64,000 bases of DNA. Source: Sipunculus nudus (taxonomy: Eukaryota; Annelida; Sipuncula; Golfingiida; Sipunculidae). The notes under the pieces were generated by a model. That model worked only from the letters and a program-made list of their open reading frames with translations, was not told where the DNA came from and made no database searches. The position numbers were made by a program, and so were the translations under genes. Shown here in pieces: positions 1-12,200 of this stretch (its first letter is position 1; the number at the start of each line of letters is the position of its first letter). The stretch covers positions 23,785,079 to 23,849,078 of the forward strand of contig CM049307.1 of assembly GCA_026874595.1 (NCBI GenBank), read 5' to 3'.

Positions 1-360
1 GAGAATTCCACCCCCCCTGAATATAAAAATGAGGTAGAGTAAATATAGAAAACAAGAATGATAATGATGATGGGTAAATATTGGGGGGAGACCCCCCCCC
101 CCCCCATGGGATATATATATGGAAAAGAGTAAATATAAAAAAAGAAGAATTAAATAAAATGTGGGTAATTATTTGGGGGAGACCCCCCACTTGGCCACAC
201 AAGGATAGAATTAGAAGAGTAAATATAGAAAAAAAGAGGAATATGGATTATTGGGGGGGGGGGAGACCCCACAAACCCCCCTTTGGCGGCCCAAGGATAG
301 GAATAAGAAGAGTAAATATAGGAAAAAATGTAGTATGAGTAAATATTGGGAGGAGACTCC
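1..360. repeat. Imperfect tandem repeat with GGGGAGACCCC cores
   Basis: About four diverged units of roughly 85-100 bp. Each has an AT-rich part containing 'gagtaaatata' followed by a G-run/C-run core of the form GGGGAGACCCC, which is itself an inverted repeat. The cores lie near 85-112, 176-189, 247-270 and 349-362, and the first contains a run of about 15 C. The open frame that crosses this block only reads through the repeat and is not a gene. The left edge of the window cuts the array. Confidence 0.75.
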
Positions 361-990
361 CCAAACCCCCACCTGTCATATTAATATGAATGTGAAACAT
401 CGTCTCGAGATGTGAAAAATGCGACTTGGAGTGATGTGAGATTGTGCTGCTGTGAGTTCATCATGGAAGAAGGGGTTTTCCCATGACATAATGAGAAAAT
501 AACGGGAATGATAGTTGATGCGACGCCGTAAAGTTGGTAATGGCAGATGTAGAAGGATGTGGATATGATTGGAAGAAGATCGTAGTAATATATGGATTAT
601 ATCATAACCTATGATTTACTACAGGTAAGATTGTGATATTTTAGTATTATGTATTAAGTATTATATAAGTATTATAGACCGTTATATGTTAGAATGCGTT
701 TGTTGATGTGTGACATGGCAAAGTCAGTGCTGTATAGGTGAATGAGTGATTTCGACATTCGGGCCGATGTAATGATGTTTCGGATTAATGTAATGGAGAA
801 GAGTGTAAGTGGCAGATAAAAATAAGTGGCAAAATTAACATGCAAGTAGCTGCGTATCCTATGGTTGTTGGGCTGAAGCTCGCATTTTATAGTAGTAGCA
901 ACTTTAAATTAAGCCTTAATTAAGCCTTAAGTGAAGGCCAAGGAAATAACTTCAAAAGTTCAATAACTGAATAAGATATCACTTTATCAC
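361..990. other. Intergenic, no gene seen
   Basis: AT-rich sequence without a convincing reading frame, RNA gene or strong repeat. It separates the G/C-tract tandem repeat from the inverted-repeat element beginning at 991. Confidence 0.5.
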
Positions 991-2609
991 TATAGTCTGT
1001 TCCACCAACCGTGAAACACTGTTTTTTCGCGATCATTTTTAAAAGAATTGAGACAGAACGAAGATTTTTGGTACAGAGTTAAATGAGAACGCGACCTAAT
1101 TTTCTGACAGGAAAAATGCCACATACCCGAGATGAATAGCCTGTAATGAACAAAAATAAAAATCCAGGAGAAACTCGCGGGCTGTTTACGACATTTTGTA
1201 CCTGGTCAGCTGACAAGATTATGCCTCGCACGTGCCTGACGTCATAAGCGGTGTTCCATTTTGCAGGAGATACAATCCCGCTGTTTGGCGATGTGAGCTG
1301 GTCAAACAATAATAGCAGGTAGCATATGATTGTACATGAATGATGAATGGCATCCCTGCTCTCTCCCTTCGATACGCTTTTTCAGAGACAGGATAACAAA
1401 AAACCCGATACATTTACAACAACATTAGGGTGCCTTTCCATACATGGGGGGGCCCCCGCGCGGGTCCCGCACGGTTGAAATCCAACACGTGTGTTATCAC
1501 TGTCGCCTTTCCATACGTGCGGGCACCCGCGCGGGTCCTGCATGCGGACCCAGCAGTGTTGGATTTCTGCGGGGGCCCGCATGCGGATGCTACATGTATA
1601 TATCAGTAGCAGGCATGTGTCCTTGTATTTGAAAAGAAAAAGGAGCTGATAGAGCTTATTTAATTGCATTAAAAAAATATAAGACCATTCTTCATTGAGA
1701 TACGGCCCGGGACCAGCTCTAGTTAGAGTTGCGGCTCTCGGTGCAGAGGTCACACAGTCCATTCAATCCAATGTCAATTTCAAGCTCCGCAGGGGTTAAA
1801 ATTTTTAATTTGAATGAACTTTTAGGCATAACCTACGGGTCAGAATAAACATTATATAATTCATGTCTTCCGTCATCCAAACTTTGAAATGGGATCGTCT
1901 ATATCGCACCGCAAGTACGCCCGGAACGGTCAGAAGTTAGGAGAATATTCCGACCAGTTCATTATAAGTGGGGGTGAAAAGAAGCCAGTATATATGGGTA
2001 AGGCCACTGAAAATGTCCTCGGGCCCTTTCAGTTTGTCCTCAGCCTTTAATTCCAACGGCATTTAACCCAGCTGGAAAAATCCTACACGATGATATGTTA
2101 TTTCTGTATGTGGAAAAAATTATTTGTTCATCTGCTAAGGCAAAGAATAACAAGGAGAACAGTGATTTATCTATTTACTGGGTGTCCCCATTTGAGGTGA
2201 TAATGTTTCCATGTAAGGTACAGGTACATACAGTATAAGTACTAAGATATCGGAGCCTAGCTTGGTCTACTGAAAACGGTGACTGACACCTGCTGACCTC
2301 TTCATAACGTGTATTCAGGAAATTTCACACGACGACCGTGACGTCACGGTTACATCATTCCATTATGACGGCAAAGATTTCACATACAACGCCGTTCAGT
2401 TTGGCCAAGTTAGCCATGCCCTCCTTACATAAAGTAAACAACACCTCAGCGTCGTGATGTAAGTTGTTTTTAATACATTATCACTAACTTCACATAAAAT
2501 TAGGTCGTTTTCTAGGGATTCCTCGTATCGCTAAGAACACAGATTATATATCAAGGTAGATAAGAAAACGTGAAAAAACAGTATTTCACGGTTGGTGGAA
2601 CGGACTATA
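991..2609. mobile_element. Non-autonomous DNA transposon with 41-bp TIRs
   Basis: The left end (991-1031) begins TATAGTCTGTTCCACCAACC. The right end (2569-2609) is its reverse complement with three mismatches over 41 bp. Ends of this kind, 1.6 kb apart, define a cut-and-paste type element. A TA target duplication is possible because both ends read TATA, but it cannot be separated from the repeat itself. No frame inside is long enough or protein-like enough to be a transposase, so this looks like a MITE-type derivative. It carries a GC-rich hairpin block at 1434-1585. Superfamily not assigned. Confidence 0.8.
1434..1585. repeat. GC-rich palindromic block inside the 991-2609 element
   Basis: GAAATCCAACAC at 1477-1488 is matched by its exact reverse complement at 1556-1567. 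In addition, a segment starting 'cctttccatac' and ending in GCGCGGGTCC occurs at about 1434 and again about 72 bp later. Long G/C alternations (GGGGGGCCCCCGCGCGGG) lie between. The block can fold into a large stem and is compositionally unlike its surroundings. Confidence 0.7.
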
Positions 2610-3218
2610 ATATCAGCATGTGTGACCAAGGCCTGAGACAACGTTGTTAGAAAATACCATAACTGATGCCATAAGGAGCATTGAGTCATAACGAGGAAAT
2701 ATCAGGAGTATTCATTGTTGAAAGATGAAAAATAAAGTTGGAGCTTACAGCGTAAGCAAAGGGATCTGGATGAAATGTCACTAGAAATAAAGCGAAACCA
2801 CATCCATACTTACCGCTGTGTCCGCCATCTTTGTTACCATGTAAACAAGATACTCTCGTAACCAGTTTCGCCAAAATTATCAGTATTTTCTAATAATTCA
2901 ATTACTGTATTAGTAAATATTAGTAAATTGTGTATTTGACCATTGTTGTAGACTAGACAGATCACGTAATACTTTTAACAGTAATTCAACAGTTAAGGAT
3001 TGAGGTTACAGGAAAGCGCTCGACGATTACGCGCCAACTTTGACTTAACAAAGCCAATGACAGCTGGGAGAGCAACGTTGTGACAGTTCCTGATCTCCTT
3101 GTGGCGTTTTTTGTAGCCCGCGTCTTTGTCGGGTGATTTGAAGTGCAACTTTAGGTGAAAGTTTAGTGATTTAACTCATTGTATTTTCTCGATCTTTTGT
3201 TGATCCAATTTCGCCACG
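2610..3218 (+). promoter_or_regulatory. TK1 upstream region: CCAAT box and E2F-like site
   Basis: Just upstream of the TK1 start codon are a CCAAT box (3054-3058) and, 17 bp before it, GCGCCAA (3031-3037), the reverse complement of an E2F-type core TTGGCGC. Another E2F-like TTTCGCC lies immediately before the ATG (about 3208-3214). Vertebrate TK1 promoters use CCAAT (NF-Y) and E2F sites for S-phase induction, so this arrangement is the expected one. The transcription start cannot be read from sequence. Roles are inferred from family knowledge. Confidence 0.45.
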
Positions 3219-3281
3219 ATGATGTCCTGTTTGACCGTCCCGGATCTGATGCCACCAACAAGGGAACGCGGACAAATCCAG
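3219..3281 (+). CDS. TK1: TK1 exon 1
   Basis: 21 codons ending RGQIQ, the same boundary residues as in vertebrate TK1. Donor CAG/GTGATT, phase 0. Two ATGs are adjacent (3219 and 3222), so the second could also be used. Confidence 0.92.
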
Positions 3282-6200
3282 GTGATTGTTTCCTCTAAAG
3301 CGGAGCACTACTTGTCAGATTGGCTGTTCTGCAAAGTATTTAGTATTACCGAGACTATTGGCTGGAGTAAATTGAATGGTTATTTTAATTATTTAAAAAA
3401 AATAATTATAAGGAATGGTTTATAATATATGTATATTATTATTGATATAATTTAATTATGTTTATAATTGATATGATTACTTAGTGATACTTAAACTATA
3501 GTATATTTTTAATAATTTGTGTTGTTAAATATATATGTATAAATATGCAAATTTATTTTTCAGTTTATTATAATTTGAGATGTCCATATTGCCTCTGCCA
3601 GGAGGGTAAGCAATAATCCCTGTTCATTGGTGTGTGCGCGTTGTTCAACTTGCACAATTATATAAACTGAATCTCATGAATTTTCAGAATTTTCAAGGAA
3701 TATTCACAAATGCAAATTCACTTTTGCAAGAAAATAAACCTGGGAATGTTGGGCGAATAAGTAAATGCAAACGGGTTTGGGAGCATCCCACACAAGGAAA
3801 CCCCCCCCCCCCCCATGATGGATGCTTGCATTCCTGAGAATGCAGATTTTTAGTTGATTTTAAGCAAATGTTGCATTTTTTACTTGGTAATATTAACTCA
3901 AAATATATGGAATAACTATTTCTGCCTTTGATAGAGAAATTTTATCAAGAGTTTTATCAAACCTCAATAGGGTGGGGATTATATCTGGAACAAGCAGGGT
4001 TGTTTTGATTTCTTAGGTAGGTCTCATTACACTATTACACTTACATGGAAGATCAGACTGATGTTCAGGCATTTGGTTTTAAAGGGAATTGTTTAACACC
4101 TCAATTGATAATGTATTTGCTATATCATATATTTAAGGTAGTGTCCTATTAAATTCATTTTATCAAAGTTTTGAAGGTGTTTCTGCCATTATGGCAATTG
4201 CCAGGCAGCAAAAGGAGTGGCAGAAAATTGCCAACCCTGCGAACAAAATTTTGTAGATTTTGTTGCCATGGAATTTTATGCGATAGGTCTGCTGGTCTGA
4301 TTAAAAAAATGTTCAGACTTCTTTATAGACTGGATGAATAACTTGGCAGTAATAGCAGTCATGTTGCTTATGTAAAATTGGGGAGTAGTAGGAAACCACA
4401 AACTCTACAAAGACCCCTATCAAACTTTGCTGTGTGACAGGATATATACATGTGTTGCAGTCCAACAAATCCATGGTTTAAATACAGGTCAGCTCCAGAA
4501 CAGAAACAGCCCTGATACCAGTGAATGACTCTCAACTGACCATCCAAAGGGAAATAACATAATCATAACAACTGTTGGAGGTTCAATAAAAAGAATAAAT
4601 GCATTTTATCACCTGAAGACCTCTTAACACTTTAATCATTTTTGTGACTTAACTACTTTACATTGTATTTAAACTGAACTGAGAATTTTGCTCTGTTTTG
4701 CAGCTAATCCTTGGGCCAATGTTCTCTGGTAAATCGTAAGTATAAAATGATTTTATTTTTTATTGGAACCTGAAAATCAAACATAGAAGAAATACTAGAT
4801 ATACCTATATGAAAAAGAACTAGATCCAATATACCATGGATACTGGATGTACTCAGTCATTTGTAGATTTATTTAATTTTTTTTTTTAAACAAGTAAATT
4901 TTTAAATTGTGACAACATTTGGCAGGTAATTGCTGGGAAGCAGTGAGATGTAAAAGTATCGGATTCAGGATTCATTTGTTTGCTGCTGAGTGTGTTGAAA
5001 AATGTTGGATTATCAACCATATCAGACTATTAATTAAACAGTTTATACAGTAAAAGAGTGAAAGTTTTGGGTACTTCTGTATAAAAGATTGTACCTTCTC
5101 TCATGTACTGGTTCTTGTTAGAGCCATGGATAACTGTATCAGGATCAGCCTTATTCATCAGCCTAGAGCTTGAAATTCAAGACGTTTCTACCAGACTATG
5201 GGGACTGTCCTGTAGAAAATTAAACATCCCCCAAGATAAAAATATTAAGGTATTACAAGGCTTTTCACCAAGTTTGCAATTTGTTTAACAAAAGGAATAA
5301 ATATGTTGCTGTTTTTTTAAAGCACATGGGGACAACACTTAACAGATTTTACCAGCCCTCCAACAGAATTGCCAAAAAAAATTCATTATTTTGGCATGAA
5401 TTTTGAGCCCTGTAAATTATTCTCATTATAAAAAATCAGCCCAAATTTTTAATACCATTTTCTTAAAACTTTTATTATTTGAATTGCAGCACTGAGTTGA
5501 TGAGGAGAATGAGAAGATTCAAAATTGCAAACTACTCATGTCTAGTCATTAAGTATGCCAATGATACCCGATACGACAAGGATGGACTAGCAACACATGA
5601 CAGGTACTCATATATTAACATATTAACTCATATATTATCATTTTATCACACATCTATCATTTGTGATGATACTGCTGACAGAGATTTCTTCTTCAAGGCA
5701 AGGAGAGTCTGTGTTAAAAAACAACTTTAGTTTTTGCTTTTTTTTTAAATACAAGGCATGTATTCATGTCAGAACTTAGAATAATTTGGAACCATATGTA
5801 AATATTTTAATATTTAAGAACCGGAAATTTTAATTGTATACCCAGAAAAAGTGGGGGGGATACTATGATTTTATATTGGTCCCACTGCCGCAATCAAATC
5901 TTGCCTGTGCCATTACTCAAAAAATATTTCACATATCTTTACCAAAATTGACATGCATAGGTATAGACGAGATGATGAAGTATATAAAAAATGAGGTAAT
6001 GACCTTTACTAGGGGAGTGGCCTTGACCTTGAATCATTCCATTTTGTGGGAAAATCACACAAATTTAAAAAAAAAAAATCTCAAGTAATATTGCATGGAT
6101 TGATCCAAAAATCAAGATGACTAAAGATCTTGGATAGCGTTTCATGTGCTGGAAACTGGTGGTGCCACATTTAGTCCTTTTCTTGTTTGTGTGTCTTCTA

Positions 6201-9200
6201 ATACCCCCAACATTGCCACTTGACAGTACTGTGAGCATTATAAGTCAAAAATTTATTGAAAAATTCTTTCATATTATGCATATACATAGATATAGGCTAT
6301 GGGATGAGGTATATTTAAATTGGGTTCATGACCTCTCCTGTGAGAGTGGCCTTGACCTTGAATAATCCCATATTTGGTGAAAAATATTGTTTCATATATT
6401 GATAGATAGAAGAAACCATGGTGGATTGCCAAGTGTCAGTAAATGCTTCTGAAGATGGGGGGGGGGGGGGGGGCTATTCTTGAGGGGGGATTAATTGTAT
6501 GGGTATACTGTGCCAAGAAATGTCTTACTGATATATATTTTCACCTAGTAGCATATGCTGCTGCTTTGTTCCTATTGCTTATGCTCAGTAAATTTTAATC
6601 ATTTCAGACAAGTCTTGTCAGCAAAACCTGCAACAAAACTGTTTGATCTGGCAGAGGATGCTTACAAGTCAGAGGTCATAGGGATTGATGAGGGCCAGTT
6701 TGTAAGTTATTTTTATAATTTGTCAAAATAAGTAGTTCTTATTTAATAAGGTCTGAAGAGTATGTCACAGTCCACAATCAGAATTTAAGGCAGTGATTAC
6801 ATGGCTTTCACACCTGATAGAGTTCAGGTTGAATCAAGTTGATATCTAAATTCCCAAAGCTTTAAAGTTAGTAAGATGGCAGCTCTGTTGTTTAAATTAT
6901 TCCATTGTTAACTCTGAAAGCCATTGAATGATTTGTCAGGTCAAGTATCACAATAGTCTTTTTGGTTCATCTGGTGGAGGGCTGTGATGGGTAAATGTCT
7001 GAAATAAACTTCCTTGTTTATTCTTATTTCTCATTTAGCACAACATTATACATGTAATGTCTTCTTTCATCTGGTGAACAAACTGTATTTAACAATTCAT
7101 TTTGTAATACATAGGTCATGGAGTTCCATATACCAGTCTGTGTCAAGACTGCATCAGTGGACATGCCTTCATCAGTGTTTGCATTTCTTGTAATATTGCA
7201 TCTTTAGCTCAGCAGACTATAAGTCATCTGAGCTATAGTCGTTGTCCTTTTAAACCGTTGGACCTACAAATCTAAATTTTGCATACAGTTGGCTGTCTTC
7301 AAATTCTTCTACCATACCAAAAATAGGGTCACTATGACTTCGTCCCTTTAAGATATTAAGGAAAAACCTCCATTTTTCATAAAAAAAGTCATTGTTGCAC
7401 TTCAAGGCTGTCTAATATCAAAACCACTGATCTGTTTTTGATCTTGTTTAGTATTCATATTCTTCCATATATTTTCCATAAACATACCAAAAATTAGGTC
7501 AGAATTGCGTATTGTTTCGTAGTTATGGGCCCAAATAAAATGTAATTTTTTAAAAAATCAGGAAATATATTTACTCACTAAGCATGAGAATTGCTAAAGC
7601 TGGAGACATTTTTTCAGAAATATAACTTTTGAGATATAACTAATCAAGATCCAATTGTTTACCCAAAATTAGATCTGAATTTTGCAAATTTTTAAAGTTA
7701 TTAGCATAAATAAAAAATCAATACCCTAAAATTTGTCCAACTTTGGCATTGGCACTTTTTTTCTCTGTAAGCACTGATTTAATTTTCACAGCATATATAC
7801 ATAAGGATTTAATCTTTTAAAATCCGAAATTTCAAAGGAATTGATTGAAAAGAGTAGCTTTTATTCAAGTTTTCATACACTGTCAAGTGTTGTTTACATC
7901 TAGCCCACCTAGTAGTACAGCCTTCACATGTGTTATGTAACCCACTCCAGGCAGCTTTCCTTGGCTCAGCTTGGCCACTACTAACAGGCTTCCCCTCTGC
8001 CCTGCACCCCCCCCCCCCCAGATGGTGCATAAACTAGATGAATGTTATAATTTTCATTATTTGATTCATTCTTATTCCAGGCTGTGCTATATTTTAGATT
8101 TTGTATTGTACCATCAGGGTTAAAATGATTAAACTGCACATTTATTATGTCCACAGAATGGTCTATTGCTATATAAAAGTGTGGATGTTCATTCTTTACT
8201 TCAGAATAGTAAAAACTTCACCAGGTTTGAAATTGACTATTAATTCTAGTAATAAATAATAGCTGAGATAGTATGCACAGTGATATTGTTTTTCCATCAT
8301 TCAGCCAACAGTGTGTATACTTTATTTGAAAAGATGTTTTTATTTCACCAAATTTACTTAATCTTTTATTTTGGTTTATCTTTTGTGCTTAATAAATTAA
8401 GCATGTACTGAAAACTCCAATATGCAAAATTTTTTAAAAGTGATTCAAGGAATAATAGTGAAGATGCCATGTTGTGGAATTATTTTCTTTAAAATTCAGT
8501 TTAAGCATTTTTGATTTAAGAATAATAAAATTTACGTGTCTGCATAATATGACCTGATATGAGCTACACTCTGGATAAATAATGATTGCAATTTAGAATT
8601 CTGATATTTCAGCTTATATTTTCAGATTTTGTTTATTACAAATTTATAAAACTTGTAAATTAAAAAGAATGAATCTGATAAAAACTATTAATGGAAACAG
8701 TGGATATGCTAAAAATATAGGCTTTAAAATAAACTTAAATGCATTATTCCCTTGAAAGTGAAATAAAGGTATTAGTCCATTCTGTTCACTTGCCTGTGAA
8801 TCTGTAAATTTTTCATATGCATCACAGTATCTACAAAACTTTTACTGTATTTCTTCATGACAGTCTTGTCAGAGTATAAGTCTTCATGAAAGTCAGAGTA
8901 TTAGTTTTGCAATCATATATTTAGAACTTTACTATAACCAAGTGGGAGGGCCTCATTCCTCTTAGCTTCTCATATGCTTATATATAAGAAAAACATTACA
9001 ATAGAATATTTTGCATTTGCAAAAATTTCAAACCTTAGCTGAGCGCCGTGAACCATGGGTCCTGTTAAAAGAGCATTCATTTTGCAAAATGTCTAGTTAC
9101 TAGAAAAAAGTAAACTTTGAACATATATTGGAAAGAAGGATATCTTATTTTTCACTGCATTTGTCACTGTCTGTCTTAATTTGTCTTACTTAACCATGAG

Positions 9201-12200
9201 AAATGGAGTGTTGACCTTTTTTTAAAAATCAGCAGGGTTTAAGTAATGTGTACCTGACTAAAATGTATAGATCACGGGAAAAGTTTCAAGTTACTTCCTG
9301 TGTATTGTTGTACATTAGTTAACCCAGAATTCTTTAATTTTACATTATACAGTGGTATCATATTTCATTTAGTGATTGAAAGTTTTGGAACTTATGCAAT
9401 TTGAAATTCTTAGATATTACATATTTATTTGTTACCTTTTATTTCTGATTTAAACAATATATATAATTTGGTGTGCTGAGAAAATTTATTTATTTGGTAT
9501 TTTTTACAGTTCCCAGATGTTGTTCCATTCTGTGAAAAGATGGCAGACAAAGGAAAGACTGTTATAGTAGCTGCTCTAGATGGAACCTTTCAAAGAAAGG
9601 CAAGTCACTTCATGGGTTCTTGTGTTTTACAAAAGATATAAAAATATAATCAATTATGTTTACATATGTCCACTTGTATAGAAATAAGTGCTTATTTCTT
9701 TAATAATAAAATGCTTATTTGACCTTGTATATAGTACAATTATTTTTCCCTCCTAACTTAGTTGAGAAAGGGATAGAGTAATGCCTTCATTCGTGCGTCC
9801 GTCTGTCCATCTGGAATAGGCTTGTGGATCAATTTAAGGCCAAACCGTTTGACCAGAACCTTTCATCCTGCATATATGGCTCACCTTACCATAGATAAAG
9901 AATCCTATCTCTGGGGTCAAAAATCAAAGCCACAGGACCGAATTCTTGAAAAAGCATGTGGACCCATTTTAAGCCTAACCATATAACCAAACCCTTTCAT
10001 CTTGCAAATATTGCTCCCCTACCCATGAATGAAGACCCCAATGGATTTTTGGGTCAAAAGTCTCAGCCACAGGGCCCACTTCTTGAAAAAGCTTGTGGAC
10101 ACATTTTTAGCCAAACTGTTTGACAAAAACCTTTCATCTTGCAAATGTGGCTCACTCACCCATGGATGAAGACCCCAATGGATTTTGAGGTCAAAGGTCT
10201 CGGCCACAGGGCCCAATACTTGAAAAAGCTTGTGGACCCATTTAGAGCCAAACTGTTTGACAAAAACCTTTAATCTTGAAAATATGGATCACCCACCTAT
10301 GGATGGAAAACCATATCGATTTTGAGGTCATGTGGTCAAAGGTCAGAGCAACAAGGCCTACTTCTTGGAAAAACTTGTGGACCCATTTAAAGCCAAACCT
10401 TTTCATTTTCACATATGGCTAACCCACCTATAGATGAAGAACCCTATCTATTTTGAGGTCAGCGGATCAGTGATTAAGGCCACAGGATCCACTTCTTGAA
10501 AAAGCTTTTAGACCCATTTTAAGCCTAACCATTTAACCAAAACCTTTCATCTTGCAAATATTGCTCACCTACCCATGGATGAAGACCCCAATGGATTTTG
10601 AGGTCAAAGGTCTCGCCACAGGGCCCACTACTTATAAAAGCTTTTGGGCCCATTTAGAGCCAAACTCTTTGACAAAAACCTTTAATCTTGCAAATATGGA
10701 TCACCCACCTATGGATGGAAAACCATATCGATTTTGAGGTCATGTGGTCAAAGGTCACAGCCACAAGGCCCACTTCTTGGAAAAACTTGTGGACCCATTT
10801 AAAGCCAAACCTTTTCATCTTCCACATATGGCTCATCCACCTATAGATGAAGAACCCTATCTATTTTGAGGTCAGCGGGTCAGAGATCACGGCCACAGGA
10901 TCCACTTCTTGAAAAAGCTTTTAGACCCATTTTAAGCCTCACCATTTAACCAAAACCTTTCATCTTGCAAATATTGCTCACCTACCCATGGATGAAGACC
11001 CCAATGGAATTTGAGGTCAAAGGTCTCAGCCACAGGGCCCACTACTTGAAAAAGCTTGTGGACCCATTTAGAGCCAAACTGTTTGACAAAAACCTTTAAT
11101 CTTGAAAATATGGATCACCCACCTATGGATGGAAAACCATATCGATTTTGAGTTCACGTGGTCAAAGGTCACAGCCACAAGGCCCATTTTTATTTAAAAC
11201 TTGTGGACCCATTTTAAGCCGAACCTTTTTCCCAAATCTTTCATCTTCCACATACGGCTCACCCATATTTTGGTTAAATGGTTTGGCGCGCTTTAAATGG
11301 GTCCACAAGCTTTTACAAAAATTTGGTCCTGAGGTCACAGGAGCAAAGGTCTTGGCCACAGATCTGCCCTCCTCATTTTCACACTGTAATACACCCATTC
11401 TAATTTTGCCCTGTGTAAGGGGACGCTCTGCTTTGCTGTGCCCTTGTTTGTATGTGTTACCAGTTACACAGAATGTTTTTAGTGCCAGGTGGGTTGTTCA
11501 TGCAACCGAAGATCAGTTAAATCTCATCATGAAAGGAGCTTAAACATAGGGATAAGCTCTTCCTGTCACTAAGTTTTATATGATATTTAAGCTGAAGTTT
11601 CTATTAGTGATTACTTGTACATTGTTTCAAAATTCTTTAAGCTGTTTATTCTTTATCTTGTGCAAGTTCAAAGCTTTGCAGTTATAACGACTTTGTTGTA
11701 TATATGTACCTGTCATTAAATTTCAGGGTTTCTGGGGATCATTGAAAACCTGAAATGTCATATAATTTTATTTTAAACCATAAAAGTTCAAGGCCCTGAA
11801 ATTTTAATTTTGTCACCCAGGTCCTTGAAAATCTTGGACATTTTCCCTGCACAGTCAGTTTTTACACTGTGCAGTTTTTACATTAAGGAAGAATTTATCT
11901 TGTTTATATGAAACACATGAAGCATTTTTATAAACATCTTCATATACAGGGTTTTCCTGTGGTACACAACACTGAGAGTACTATCAGGCAAACCATAACT
12001 GTCAAAATACAACATTATGATATCATTGTTTGACAGTCGAATTCACTAAGAAAGTTTGATCAATTGTACATTTAATAAGCGTTTACTTACAAGTATGAAG
12101 ATGGCTGAGGCAACCCGATATAGGGGGTTGATGATCCAACCTTGTCTCTGAAGCATACTTCATTTTGTCATTAGATCATAACTAAATATAACAACTACCA

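Noticed and set aside
81-338. 85-residue open frame at the left edge
   Set aside because: It runs through a tandem repeat with poly-C/G cores; the product is low-complexity and has no family features.
1382-1762. 126-residue minus-strand frame
   Set aside because: Lies over the GC-rich palindromic block of a TIR element; the composition explains the lack of stops, and there is no transposase-like motif.
7809-8030. Minus-strand frame starting MHHLGGGG, also present at 62835-63017
   Set aside because: Conserved between two copies only because the repeat is; the Gly run is the poly-C tract and the frame length varies with it.
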